Positions 27,640 through 39,728 are shown, counted from the first letter of the stretch. The stretch is DNA of 64,000 nucleotides from Globodera rostochiensis (GCA_018350325.1 JAEVLN010000012.1:1757991-1821990); one strand, 5' to 3'. Notes: a model not told the origin generated them from the letters alone. Numbers and translations: made by a program.

Positions 27640-27810
27640 GTCGGTGGCGCCCGCTGTTGCAGCGGCCGCCGTCCGGGTCAGCGGCTCGGTTCCTGTGACG
27701 GCAGCGCTGAAAGTGCCACCGAAACTCTTTTGCCTTTCCAACACCAAAACCGTCTTCCCACCACCGGACGAGGTCATCGTTTGAGGAGGGGGCAAATGGG
27801 TTGGGGACAT

Positions 27811-29559
27811 GGGACAACATTGATTGAGTTTTTAGTGAGTTTAAGGAGGCGAGAGCACCACCGAGAGCATCCATCCTCTCACATCACTCGCGTCCCATCT
27901 GCTAACAATTAGCAGTTGCACTTCCGCAAAGGGAGAGGGAAATCATCTTTTCTTCCGATTTCCTTTCAAGACGCCACTTAAGTTGCCTTTTAAGGCCCTC
28001 TCTAATCCTCAACAGAAATGAAAGTGGTGGTTCAATTTTAAAATGGCTTTAAACGGAATAAGGTTTGAAAAATGATGAAATTTTGGGTGGGTGGAAAACA
28101 GACAGAAGCGGCTAGGGATGGATGAAGATGGAATGAATACACACATTTTTGATTAAATTCCCGTGTAGATGAGTCGTCTCACAGACCATCAACTCTTACC
28201 CATTTTTCCACCTCAAAAGGGCCAGCCCGTTTTGCTGAATTAGAATTTCACAATGAAAATAAATAGGTATACAAAAAGAACCGCTGAATGGATAGAACAA
28301 CTTTTACGTGCCTTTCTTGTTATTTTTGCTCACCCAGGCATGCTCATTAATCCATTAAAAGCTTTCGAACAAGCTTAAAATATATATTCCTTCCCAACGA
28401 CAAAACTTTTAACCAAAATTACCAACAAAACAATTTTACAATTTATCAACACTTACAGAAGTGATGCTCGTCTCCATGTACCGGCAGCGCCTGCACCAGC
28501 TGCGCCAGGAGAAATCATCGACAAACTTCGGCGGATTGTTGAAGTATGTAATGTATGAATGTGAATGAATGAGTAGAGGAATAGATGGACAGAGCAGAGA
28601 TGTCGTGCGCCGTTGCCTACAAATGATTGCTTTTTTGGATGGCAATGGCCGCTGTTGACTTTGTAACAACAAACGACGAACAATCACGCTCCAATTAAGA
28701 AGTTGAGAGAGAGGAAAAAGAAATATATGCACAGATTCAAATAAATGAATGAATGAATGGATGGAGCAAAAAATGATGAAGCGGCCATAAAATGAAGGAA
28801 GTGGCGTTAAAACAACCGACAAAAGCCAAACCGGGCAACAGATGGATGGCCGGATTATGTTTTAGTAGCGAATTTGAGCACTAAGACATCTCAAGAAAAT
28901 ATCCGTGTCCGGTCGACCACCACCCCTCTCTTCTGTGATGGTGGTGGTTACCTAATGAACGACCGGGACCCCTTTCCACCCCATCCATCTTAAAAACTGA
29001 GGCAGCCGTGAGAACTTTATTAGGAAACTAAGTGCAATTCTTCAGCAGGGAAAAAACGGCATCGCCGCCGTTGCAGCTTCATGGATTGACGAACATGTTT
29101 TAAGATTTTCCATTTATTTTTAAACATTTATCAATTTTTAGTTTGTAAACAGTTTCTACGCACTTGTGCGCGAAATTCAAAGTTTCTAGCAAAATTTTAG
29201 TTTTTTTTTTGTATTTCATGCGACCTATCGAAGGAGAACTGAACGCAGGCGTCTTTTATTTTTAAATAAGAAAACAACATCCAGAATATTAGACGAGTTT
29301 AATATACGAACATGAAGATCGCAGTACTTGTCAAGTTTGAGTTTCATGCGATCTCAAATAACCACATCCTTTAGCACATCTATCAAACTGGACAAGCAAC
29401 CATTTTTTCCATCGTTATATAATCATGAAAGGAAATGTGGGCGGGCAGAACATTGAGTGTGGAGGTCTGTGTGATAAAGAGCAGGTTTTTGAGGATCTGA
29501 CTTCCCAAGAAGAGCCCAACACATGTCTTTCTGTTCAACAGTTGTGTGGCTCTCATCAT
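27811..29559. other. intergenic; possible upstream innexin exon near 28457-28518 (minus)
   Basis: No conserved gene was seen. On the minus strand a strong donor (ACTTCT|GTAAGTG) follows a short open stretch with an ATG at 28518. It could be a 5' exon of the innexin gene, but no matching acceptor could be fixed. Confidence 0.25.
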
Positions 29560-31435
29560 CTAAAGCTTGACCCGTTTCATCATCGGCTGCGGCGTGGCTC
29601 CTCCGCCAACAGCTCCGTAGTTGCCACTCATCAGCATGGCCTCGTCGACACCAAACGGACTCATCTGAAGCATGCCGCAGCACAGCGGTGACAACAGCGA
29701 AGTTGAGTGGTGGATACGATGATGCTCATCAGCAGCGGCGAAAACATCGATGCTGTTGTTGTTGTCGGATGCAGTCGACGACAGTGGCATCATCGCTTCC
29801 TCGGCGGAGAACACCAACGACCAAGGCCGCTTCCGATTGCGAGAACGACGATGGTCGCAAGAAATGTCGTCCAAATCGGTCAGCATTGACGATTGTTGGT
29901 TCAGTCGCAAGAAGTCGCGAGCTCCAGCGTCAAACAGTGCATTGGAAGGAATCTACAAAAAATTAATTACTATAAACCCCAAAAGGATTTCTAAACAAAG
30001 GGAAACCGAAAGATAACGACTTTTCGCTAACGAATAAATATTCAAAATCGTTGTCTTCTAGTTCACCAGAAATGATTGGTTTCGGTTAAAAAAAAGTTTA
30101 TAACTTTTAAAGAAGAAGAAAAGGGGAAGGATGTGTTTGCAAAAGGGGAAGGATGCGTTTGCAAGAATTAAATCTCTTTTACCATGTTGACGAGTCCGAC
30201 CAACTGATGATGCTCGTCCAATTCAGAATTTCCGACCAAGTACAGCTTGCCATCGATGGTGTCCACATCGCCATCATTCAAGATATTCTCAGGAAAGTCG
30301 TCAGCGTATTGCTGCTGCTTTTTGCCGCAATGTTGATCATTGAAAAAGCGCCAACAATCCGCCATTGGAGCTGATTCATCACCAACAGAGCTTAAATAAC
30401 AAGAAAATTTCGGATAGTTCAAAAAATTCTGGCAACAAGAAACTCCCACTTATGTCGACACAAAATTCCAGCCCCCCCCCCATTCTTACAGATTGTCCGT
30501 GTGACTGTCGGGGATTGGCACTTTGTGAAAGTCGTCTTCATCGTCAAATGCCGAGACCGATTTCCACTCCGTTGCCAATGTGTGGTCGTCTTCGGACGGA
30601 AATCCGCTGCTGTTGCCGGCATGACCGTCCTTTGCAGAACTGACGCCCCCCTTTTCATCCACGTCGTCGTCCTCCTCCGATGCTTCAGTTGCATGGAGAA
30701 ATCGGTCCTCAATTGTCGTTGACATTTGTGCCTTTCCATCCAATGGTTGAAATGCCAAAATGTCCACGTCGTCGGTGACGAGTCGTCCTCCGTTGTCCAT
30801 TTGTCCCACCCTTTCTGACTGAGCTGGACGTTTATGGTCTTCGTTCTTCCGATAGTTCTGCTCAACATCAGCTTCAATGTCCTCCATTTCCATCTCGTCG
30901 GATAAGTCTGATCCGTCAGTGGCACTCTGGCATGACGTCGTATTGAAAGATTCGGAGAAAGACTAAAACAAAAAATTATCGTCGAAGAAATTAATAAAAG
31001 ACAAAATAATCGTTGGAAAAAATGCCATCCTTTATTCCTATCATCTACATATGAAATGATTAAATTTCTGAAAGGGTTGTGCAAAGTCAAAAATCGCTTG
31101 CCTGATTCGTTCTGGAGCTGTAATTAAAGGTGGGCGAATGCGTCTCCCGCGACTGGCGGTCTTGAGCGAGCATTTGTGCCACGAAGTTTTTGATTAAAAG
31201 TCTAAATTTAAAAATGGAATTCAAATATTAAAAAAAAAGGACGGGTTTTAAAAAAAAAGTGTACAAAATGAGGGAAAAGCGGCCATCTTTTTCACCTCTT
31301 TCGCATTGCTGCCCCTCCACATGAGGCCTTCTTTTTATCGGCCTTTCGTGAGCACTTTTCCATCGCCAAATTGCACATATATGAGAATACATCGTCAGTG
31401 ACGGTCGCAATATCACCTGGCAATTGGCAAGGCAT
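29560..31435 (-). CDS. unrecognised acidic, probably nuclear protein (437 aa)
   Basis: Family not recognised. Five exons, 31296-31435, 31102-31201, 30490-30962, 30183-30390 and 29560-29952, join in phase to exactly 438 codons including stop. The second exon encodes a hydrophobic/basic helix (LLIKNFVAQMLAQD). The middle is very acidic (DLSDEMEMEDIEADVE, EASEEDDDVDE, FDDEDDFHKVP). Near the C-terminus are SRNRKRPW and the final residues MMKRVKL, which resemble the c-Myc nuclear localisation signal. The intron after 31102 has a GC donor (CAG|GCAAGC). A TTTTAG acceptor lies just before the ATG. A transcriptional co-regulator with an acidic activation region is a guess from composition only. Confidence 0.72.
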
Positions 31436-33442
31436 AGCTAAGGCTAAAATGGAAAATTTGTCAAAAGAAATTTTTTGAAAATTCACAAAAAAAGCGATTA
31501 TCGTGAATAAGGGATATTGTTAACACAATAGAAACAAACAAATAAACCATAGAATAACCCGCTTTTACCTTCTTTTTTTTATATAGGATACCATTGCCAA
31601 AAAAGCCATTTCTTATTTTGAAAAGTGAGAATTTTTGCGTTTCGCATTTTATTTTTTCTCGATTCCCTTTCCCGCATTGTTCTTTGCTTTTTTGCGAGCG
31701 ACCCCCTCTCCCGGCTCCTACTTTTTTTGCCTAAACAACAACAAACTGTGACAGTATTTTATGGAAGAACCAATATTGATTTTTTGCGTGCAAAGTGCCA
31801 ATTCGCTTTCTGTTTACCCTGCCTCTTTCATTTATACGATTTTTCCTTATTAAAATCCCCCCACTCATGTATTTCTTTTTCTTCACAACTCATTTGCAAA
31901 ATTCATGATGAGTGAGATTAGCCCGGTATTTAATGGAAATGAAGAAAGGGGTGTCGATGACGTACATAGTTTTGGCGTAGTCATCGATCCTTTCCTTTTT
32001 CCCCTGCCCCCTTTCACTTACACTTTTCGCATCACAGAATGAATTTGGATCGATTGGATTTGAAAAGAAATAGTCGTTCTCTTCCCCCTCCCCCCGTCCC
32101 CACACATTCTTCGTACTCCAGGAAGAATGAAGGGTAAAGAACGGAAGGGACGCGAGCGGCGGTGAAGAAGAATTTGATTTTGGATAGATCGCCATGGGAA
32201 ACCGCATCCTACCTCCTCCTCCCCCCCCCCCCCCCTCCATTCCTTGTGGAATGGATGAACGACTCTGAGGAGCCGGGAAGGTGTTTTGTTAGAAGGGGGA
32301 AGGCAAAGGGACAGACGGACCGCTTTCGTAACAGGCAGTGGGGGAACTGCTGCTGGTTGGGCAAAAATCTGTGACGCGTCTTCCCGCTGGATGCCTCTGC
32401 TCTGTATATGTATTTCATCAAAAATGGTGGGCCCGGGGCAGCCCGGCCCAACTCTCCCCCCCACTCGAAGCCAGTTTGGCGGCGGAGATCGCTCGTCAGT
32501 CTGTCTCTCTCCCAGACTGGTTGTGTTGTGCGGGGAAGGAGGGGACGACGAATGAATGAATGTGTGGGTGAACGAGTGAGAATAAATGGTCGGTTGAGTT
32601 GGATGTGTGGTGGAGAATGGATGGAAAGGGAAGCGGACGAATCAATGAATCTTTCCTTCACTCCATAACCGCCTCACCAACCCGCGTCACTGCGTTGTTG
32701 GCTGAATGGGGGGGGGGGATGGTGTGACGACGACGACGACGGACGGGCGGATGGATTGGTGGGTGTGTGACTGACTGGTGAGCTGTGTGCTACAACTGAT
32801 GGTGTGCCCCCGGGCGAGCGCCCAAGAAAGACATTTCGCATCTGAGAAAGAGAGGAAGTCATCCGATGGCAACGGCAGCAAAAAAAGAGGGCAGTCGGAG
32901 TCGGAGAAGTGCACACATCGTCGTCTCCTTCTCCTCTATCTCTAATTTTTGTAAGGTGAGGAGGGCGGTGATGCGAACGAACTGGGTCGCGGGCGCTCAG
33001 TTGTGAGAAAGATTGAGAGAGAACGGTAAGAGACAAGACAGAGAAGAACACATCTGGACGACCTCCAAAACGTTTCCATCTTGGGTTCTGGCCATTGCAT
33101 TTTTTCCAGCGAAAGCTGGCTGTGTTGATAGGGAATGGCGCGAACTTCGCCTTATCATCTCTCACATCCTCCGTTTTTTTTCTGTTGACCGCGTCCAAAA
33201 ATGGAAAGTCATGTGATTGGGAGGGAAGCCGTATACTACCAATCAATCCTCAGTCAGGCCAACAAATTCTTTGGTCCAATTAAAGCTTCAAAAAGTGGTC
33301 TATGGGGAGGGTTAACAAACCCCCCCCCTTCTCTGGCACGACGACAAAAGGTCCGGTAAGTCAAATCGGGCATTAACCAATTTCCAAAATATTGATCCGA
33401 CTGCTGCTCACCGGACATTATTATGCAACCAAACCTTTTGTC
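31436..33442. other. intergenic, no gene recognised
   Basis: AT-rich up to about 31900, then C- and G-run-rich (32220-32236, 32708-32718) with CGACGA-type simple repeats. No conserved coding segment was seen. It probably contains the promoter of the 437-aa gene and ends where the first copy of the large duplication begins. Confidence 0.45.
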
Positions 33443-33561
33443 CACGTACGTCCGCTTCACCCAAATCAAATTATTTTATGTCCGCAAATTAATTGTAACT
33501 TAATGCAAAATATCAGAAATGTGTAATTGTTATACGGACTCGGAGTACCCATCGTTTTCCG

Positions 33562-34741
33562 TCATTCAAAATCATCCCAATTGTCCAACGGCGCATTCAT
33601 CGCTTGAAGAACACTTTCCTCCACCCATTGGTCGCCTGTCTCCTCCGTCGCACTTTCGTCGTCGCTCCACAGATGCGCCCATCGTACGGTCTTCTTTAAA
33701 CCCTTCACCGAATTTTTGCGCAGAATACCGCCAAAGCCCATCGGAATGGGCACTTCGTTCGCCACCGCCAATTCGTCACTTTTTAAATCATTTTACTAAA
33801 TGTTTCCTTTAATGTAGCGTAATATTACATGTTTGATGATGATGGCTGTGGTTTCTTCGATACGCTGTCCGAGGCACCCTCATTTTGATTCAGTTTGAAG
33901 TTTTGGACCATTTCATTTACTGCAATTTTGAGAAAAATGCCTTTAATTGCAGTCGAGTCACAGCACACTGCTGAACGTACTCTCATCGGTGGGCGTGTCC
34001 GGGTAGAAATAGGAGCCGGTCTGTACATGGGAGAGCAGTTCTTCCAGACTTAAGTCCTTGAGCATCACACGCCCATAAAGTGGTTCCAACGGCGGCTCCG
34101 GCGACGGACACGGTGCTTGCGGAAACAACAGATACGGACACCACCGAGAATAATCTAGAAAGGATGATTCTCTGCATCTGTGGAAGTCCAAATTGTGCAG
34201 CTTTTCATTCGTGTAGAAGTCAGCCGGACCGACTAAAAACTGAGAAGGATTAAGGGAATTTGCTGATGCTCGTCCTAATTCAATGCATCACATCGTGTTC
34301 AACAAGCAGATACAAATTGTATTGCAAAAGCAATCTAGTAAACAACGTTAACATCAAAAAACTTAAGTTGGTAAGCAATTTTGAAGTCCTCCACCGATCT
34401 GAGCAAAATACAGTCGCGCAGCCATCGCTCCTTTCCCTCCCTCTCAAAATATTCCGACCTTTCCGCCCTCTGCCAAAATGAAAGCTTTTCCCAATCTTGT
34501 TGCTCTTCGGTGAGCCCGCCGTTTTTGGGAATTGGAGTAAAATTCACGTCACCACTGAAAAAAATAATGCCAAATATGGGGGGTATAACAATAATTATAC
34601 ATATTGGTCGCATAAATGAAGCAGTGCCATAAATCTCACACATTACGGCAAAGTTTGTTTCACATGAATGCTTAAGGATTGCGTAACTTACGGTTGAATT
34701 CCTGACCACAGGTGATTCTTTTTTCTACCCTTCTTTGCCAT
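33562..34741 (-). CDS. unrecognised 287-aa protein with RVxF-like motif, copy A
   Basis: Six exons (34692-34741, 34363-34554, 34292-34334, 33969-34239, 33829-33919, 33562-33778) join in phase to 288 codons including stop. The protein begins with a Lys/Arg-rich MAKKGRKKNHLW, then an acidic/aromatic region (ERSEYFEREGKERWLRDC), a Leu/Tyr-rich helix (LLLQYNLYLLVEHD), FLVGPADFYTNEKLHN, a Pro-rich turn (CPSPEPPLEPLYG) and a C-terminal GGILRKNSVKGLKKTVRWAHLW followed by acidic residues. KTVRW followed by acidic residues resembles a PP1-docking RVxF motif, but no family was recognised. It is divergently transcribed from PPIL4, 534 bp apart. The second copy (45580-46759) has the same model. Confidence 0.7.
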
Positions 34742-35275
34742 AGAGAATGAGTACAGCACGTTAAACAATACAATCTTAACGGAGAACAACACTTGTACAT
34801 CAAAAAGTTTCATCCAAAATTTTTGTTCATAAATTGATGAAATCTGGATTTATTTAGAGACCGGCGGGAACGGGATTCCCGCGGGAAAAGTACGGGATTC
34901 CCGGTCCCGTCTTTTTTGCCGGGCCGGATTTTTTACGGAAACGGGAAAAAGACGGGATTCTCGGCCAGTACTTTTTGAAAACCCCGTTCCAGTTAAAATT
35001 CCTTGGCGAAGTGTTTGGAAATTAACCAATTTTCGTCACAAACTCCTTCAAATTTCAAATTTTTTTTTTCCGGTACCATTCATTCCCCATTTGCAAACCC
35101 GTCCCTGAATGAAGCAAATAAGCAGGGCTGTCGCCGGTTTCCGATATTTTTGAGCTTGGATGTTCGAATTTCAAGAAAAAAAAACATTGGTTTTCAGAGA
35201 ATTTGAAATGGGTCTAGGAAGAGGGAAGAAATCGTTTTTTCATTATTTTGTACTACCTTATCCAGGAAAGCTAAC
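34742..35275. promoter_or_regulatory. shared divergent upstream region, copy A
   Basis: Head-to-head gap between the 287-aa gene and PPIL4. It holds a GC-rich repeat at about 34858-35000 (TTTAGAGACCGG start, then GGGAACGGGATTCCCG motifs) that also occurs in copy B. No TATA box or defined site is claimed. Confidence 0.35.
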
Positions 35276-37001
35276 ATGGCCGTGCTTATCGAAACGACGT
35301 TGGGCGACCTCGTAATTGATCTTTTTGTGGAGGAGCGGCCGAATATGTGCAAAAATTTCCTCAAGCTTTGCAAGACGAAGTATTACAATCTTTGCCAGTT
35401 TTTTACCATCGAGGTTTATTTAGATATGTATTTATAACCAAAAAATGTTTTTATATTTTTAAAATATGATAAAAATATAGTTTGGATTTTTATTATTGAA
35501 TTGAATTTCAGCCAAATTACATCGCCCAAACTGGGGACCCGACAAACGCGGGAAGAGGCGGCGAGTCCATTTTTGGGTTTGTCCTTACTGTTTTACTAAA
35601 TTTTAAAGAAAACCAAAGATATTTTGGTAATGATGCGTTTGTGCCCCCCCCTGAAATTTTTTTTTGTTCTAAGTGAGAAAATGGAATTCGAAGGCGTATA
35701 ATTCAAATCTAGCCTCCGTTTCGACCAATTTCGAACCCCGTTCTCGGATATTTTGGCCTCATTTAAAAATGACCAATTTGATCCTTTCTTCCCTTTTCGT
35801 TGTTCAAAAATGTTTTTTGGAAAATTTTGAACGCCCCACTCCAAGAGCTGCGTAGTCACTGTTTTTCAGCACGCTCTTTGGCGAGCAAGCGCGCTTCATC
35901 GAGATGGAAAAAGTGCCGAAATTGCGGCACAGCCAACGTGGCATCGTTTCAATGGTGAACAACGGTGACGGAATGGTCGGCTCTCAATTTTTCGTGACTT
36001 TGGGCGACGAATTGGACTATTTGGACGGCAAACATTGCATCTTTGGCCAAGTGGGCGAAGGCATGGACACCGTAAAAAGACTGAACGACGAATTGGTGGA
36101 CAAACAGAACCGACCCTACCGGGACATTCGGTCCGAGCTTTTTTAACACTTAATGAAAAGCTAACATTGTAAGACGAATGCGGCTAATTGAACTTTGCAT
36201 TAAATCATATTATTTATAAAGATTTTCTTAAAATACTCAATCAAATATAATTTTTTTAGCATTGCCCACACAATTGTACTGGTCGATCCATTCGATGATC
36301 CGCCGCGGATGCGCATCCCCAAACGCTCTCCTTCGCCCACCATTGATCTGATCAAGGTGCATTATTTTAAAATTAGAGATCGGAACGTTGAAAAATGTCG
36401 GGACCCGGAATTTTCCAGCTCAGTGATACCCGGGCCTGGACCCAAAAACCCGGGCACCGATCTCTATTCAAAATCGGGATTAGGACTCGTGTAAAATGCC
36501 GACCAAAATTTACTATGACACGTCGCAAGGAAAACTCCCTATATGATTAGTGCTCAATTAATTTTTATTTTAGCTAGACAATCAAATTGCGTTGGATGAG
36601 CGGTTGGATGAAGACGAGGGCAAAACGGAGGAGGAATTGCGCAAGGAGTTGGAGGTGAAGGACATGAAGGCGCAGGCACAAATTTTGGAGATTGTGGGCG
36701 ATTTGCACTACGCGGAGGAGAGGCCGCCCGACAATGTGCTTTTTGTGTGCAAATTGAACCCGGTGACCACCGGAGAGGTCGGTCCGGAATTCGTCAATCA
36801 ATTCCCAGGACTTACATTCAAAAAACAGCTAGCTAATCTTTGGTACGATTTAAAAACAAATTCACCACATTCCAGGATCTGCAAGTGATTTTTTCGCGTT
36901 TTGGCGAAATTGTCAGCTGTGAAGTGATCTGCGACCGTCGCACTGGCGCTTCCTTACAATACGCGTTCATCGAATTTGAGCAGCCGGAATGTTACTATTA
37001 G
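35276..37001 (+). pseudogene. PPIL4 copy A, truncated within the RRM
   Basis: Exons 35276-35413, 35512-35576, 35870-36130, 36260-36356, 36574-36777 and 36876-36989 match copy B (47378 onward) almost exactly. They encode the whole cyclophilin domain and the RRM up to RNP1 ([10 protein letters not shown]). The sequence then switches to slo-1 intron and reads CYY followed by a stop at 36999-37001. The last RRM strand and the RS-rich tail are missing. It may still yield a stable cyclophilin-only protein, but as a PPIL4 gene it is broken. One visible substitution from copy B is Arg for Lys in VKRLND. Confidence 0.88.
36374..36466. mobile_element. hAT-type MITE in PPIL4 intron, copy A (shorter form)
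   Basis: 93 bp bounded by TAGAGATCGG and CCGATCTCTA, with flanking 8-mers TTTAAAAT and TTCAAAAT (one mismatch). Copy B carries the same insertion at 155 bp, so this copy appears to have lost internal sequence. Confidence 0.75.
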
Positions 37002-37296
37002 TAATTACCCTTAACAGGTGGCTACAGCACTCCGGACACATTGGCCAACCGGGATCGTTGTCGAATTGCACAAATTACACTTTCTGATCAACCCTATGAG
37101 GGCATTACGGTCTAAAAAACAACCCAAAATCATTTTATAAAATTTATTGACCCCCACAGACGGGCTCAACTTACGGGGAAATGTTTTCCATTGCACTGAA
37201 AAAACATGGCCAATTGTGCATCGGACTGTACCGTCTGCATGACCAAGCATCCTTGGACTCAAACAAACGCTATGTATGTGGGGGTTTAGTTTCTGT

Positions 37297-37408
37297 TAGA
37301 GGAGGACGGGACCGAGACGGGTACTGAAATGTTCAATTTTTTCCATTTTTGTACTGAAATTTTTCCAATCCCGGAGTCTTTCCAAAATCCCGGTCCCGTC
37401 CTACTCTA
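37297..37408. mobile_element. hAT-type MITE in slo-1 intron, first copy
   Basis: 112 bp. Ends are TAGAGGAGGACGGGACCG and its near complement CGGTCCCGTCCTACTCTA. It is flanked by a perfect 8-bp target duplication GTTTCTGT (37289-37296 and 37409-37416). Short size and lack of coding make it non-autonomous. 8-bp duplications and TA(G)-type ends are typical of hAT elements. Confidence 0.8.
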
Positions 37409-37780
37409 GTTTCTGTGAACAAAATGATGTTTTCATAGTCTGAAATGTCATAATATCCGACATTTTTGAAATTCAGAAATAGAAATTCCCGACCCAGACT
37501 CTCGGGCCCAATTCGGTACATTTCCCAGCAGGTCTTATGCATAGTGTATGGAAACTGTGCACAAAACGGCATAAAAACAACATTTCTTAATTTTTTTTTT
37601 TACATAAAAATGCCGAAATATAAATACCTTTTATTTTCCAAAAATTCCAAAAAGCTTTTATCGATCGGCAAAACCCCCAAAATATCTTACAACGGTTCTT
37701 TTGAAATACAGGCCCTGGATTAATGTATCAAAATTTCTTAACAAGCTTATGTTGTCCTACTGTAAACAAATTTATGATGG

Positions 37781-37972
37781 TCCTACTGTAACAATCCTTT
37801 TAATGATGCCCCTCCTACTGTAACAATCCTTTTAATGATGCTCTTCCTACTGTAACAATCCTTTTAATGATGCCCCTCCTACTGTAACAATCCTTTTAAT
37901 GATGCCCCTCCTACTGTAACAATCCTTTTAATGATGCCCCTCCTACTGTAACAATCCTTTTAATGATCCCCC
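37781..37972. repeat. 32-bp minisatellite in slo-1 intron, first copy
   Basis: Six tandem 32-bp units beginning TCCTACTGTAACAATCC, flanked by degenerate part units (37754-37780 and 37973 on). Units differ by single bases only. Confidence 0.95.
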
Positions 37973-39649
37973 TCGTACTGTAAATCCTTAAAGGGAAAAA
38001 ATTATTTTGATTTTCTTTTGCAGGTGATCACAAATCCGCCAGCAGAGCTCCGACTTTTGATCAGTGACAATGTTTGTTGGATATTCAAATTATAATTATT
38101 ATTTGATCATTTTTTATGATCGAAAAAATTAGCCGTGGCGCTTCCCGTTGCCACGACAATCCTAATCCACCCCCCAACTAGGATTGGTGTACGTCCCCCC
38201 ATTCAGGTGTATGTGCTGGAACAGTTCGATTTCGGTTACTCAAAGTTCGAGACGTTCGGCAGTGAGGCTGGAGGAGGAGGAGGGGGCACCAGCGTCGGTT
38301 CCGATCGTCTGTTTGCGTAATAGCAGACAGAGAGATACACTCCACCGAAGTGCCAAAATTACAATTTTAATTATAATTTTTGAATGTTTTTTTAATCTTT
38401 TTTATATATGTTACGGATGATTTTGGGAAGCGGGCAATTCCGGAATTTCCCGGTGAATTTCGGATATGCCCAAACTACCGTAACATCATATACAATAACA
38501 ATATTATATACCGTACTATTCGTGATTTATTTTCTTTTTCATTTGTATTCATTTTTGTTTGATTTTATTTTTTCAAAAAATATAATTTATATTCGTGACA
38601 TTTGATCCCTGCATATGTATTTCAAGGCAAAATGCAAATTTTTTGAGAGCACTTCATGAAAGTTTTTGAGATGGTTTCCTCCAATAGCAAGAGGAGAGTA
38701 TTCAGTTACTCTCTAAACAAGACAAAAATGGCATTTTGCCATTCTTACATATTTTGAAATTTTTGATTTTTTTTTAATCAAGACACAATTCTCCATATGA
38801 ACTTGGTATTACCGTAAGTAACTAAAAGAGCGAATAAGCGATTCGATTTCTCTAAAAGAAGTTATGGCCATCGGTCCGAGTCCCAACACGGCCAAAAACA
38901 GCTCGAATCCCATCTGTTAAAAGCCACCCCACCACTGCTGAACGCCGAACTCTGCAAAAATTTCAAATTAGGAGTGGCGTTGGGCCGCCACTAAAAAGAA
39001 TGCCATCAGAAAATATAGTCATGGCTTGATCGTTGACGGCACAACAGCGGGCAATTGTGGCACCCTTTTGTACGGTATGCCATCTCATCCATTCATGCGC
39101 CGACCGCAGTGTTGGGTTGCGTCCGCTGATTCTGCTTCTCAACTCGGCCATCGTTTGGTGCTCGTTGGCACAGGGCAGTGCCGCTGAGGTGCGCGGAAAG
39201 AGGCTCAAGATTTGGTCTCTAGGCAAAACTTTGAAACGCCATTCAGCAAAAAAGGACACAAAACGTCTAAGCAAAACTGCGACAAAATGTCCGTTTAGCC
39301 AAATTAAGAAGACTAATCGGCCGTTTGTCTTATTTGTTCACATCAATTCTTTTCATTCTTAAAAATGTGCATTTATTCGAAAAATCTCGAATTAGGCGTC
39401 TTCGAAAAAATGTGTATAAAAATAACAATAACGGCTTAAAAATCGTTTTTCACATGGTAAAATTATTTACCGACCGAGAAAAATTTTGGGATTTCGGGTA
39501 TTTTTTGGTATTGGCTATTTTTTCTTGTTTTGTTCGCTAAATATCTTATTAATTTAATTTTTGCTGCTGTGAGAGAGCAAATAGAAAAGAGAATATTCTC
39601 TTTCACTTCCCTTTTCATCAATTTTCACTCCCTTCATAATAGTGGTGGC

Positions 39650-39728
39650 GTGGCGCAGTCGGTTGTGGCGTTGATTCGCAATCCGAGAGGTTGCGGGTTC
39701 AATTCCACGCGTCACACATACTTACTAG
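39650..39728 (+). repeat. tRNA-derived SINE-like element
   Basis: Contains an A-box-like TGGCGCAGTCGG and a B-box-like GGTTCAATTCC at tRNA-like spacing, but the T stem does not pair well and there is no clean anticodon arm. It is preceded by GAGAGAGCAAATAGAAAAG, whose complement precedes the copy at 44650. Probably a Pol III-derived element, not a functional tRNA. Confidence 0.55.

Larger units (their letters stand above)
33443..36990. repeat. segmental duplication block X, copy A
   Basis: Colinear with 45459-49128 (offset 12018 rising to 12137 through small indels). It contains the 287-aa minus-strand gene, the shared promoter and PPIL4 as far as its sixth exon. Left edge: ACGTACGTCCGCTTCACCC here against ACGTACGCCCGCTTCACCC in copy B. 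Right edge: inside the PPIL4 RRM exon, where slo-1 intron sequence starts. By eye the copies are nearly identical in exons, with a few substitutions and intronic indels. Confidence 0.9.
37018..38320 (+). pseudogene. slo-1 (BK channel) 3'-terminal fragment, first copy
   Basis: Four exons of the second RCK/gating-ring region: 37018-37109 ([18 protein letters not shown]), 37160-37273 (GEMFSIALKKHGQLCIGLY), 38024-38071 (VITNPPAEL) and 38207-38320 (VYVLEQFDFG, Gly-rich end and stop). They have intact splice sites but no upstream exons, because the PPIL4 copy A exon lies directly upstream. Not expected to make a channel. Confidence 0.88.
36991..38801. repeat. duplication block Y (slo-1 3' end), first copy
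   Basis: Matches 40967-42763 at a constant offset of 3977 from 37011 to about 38520, with no difference noticed by eye. It then diverges progressively until both end at CCATATGA. It begins at a slo-1 intron, directly abutting the PPIL4 exon. Confidence 0.9.

Noticed and set aside
37781..37972. CRISPR-like array
   Set aside because: Units are directly tandem without unique spacers and lie in a eukaryotic intron; this is a minisatellite.
39650..39728. Functional tRNA gene
   Set aside because: A- and B-box-like sequences are present, but the T stem and anticodon arm do not fold properly and related degenerate copies exist nearby.
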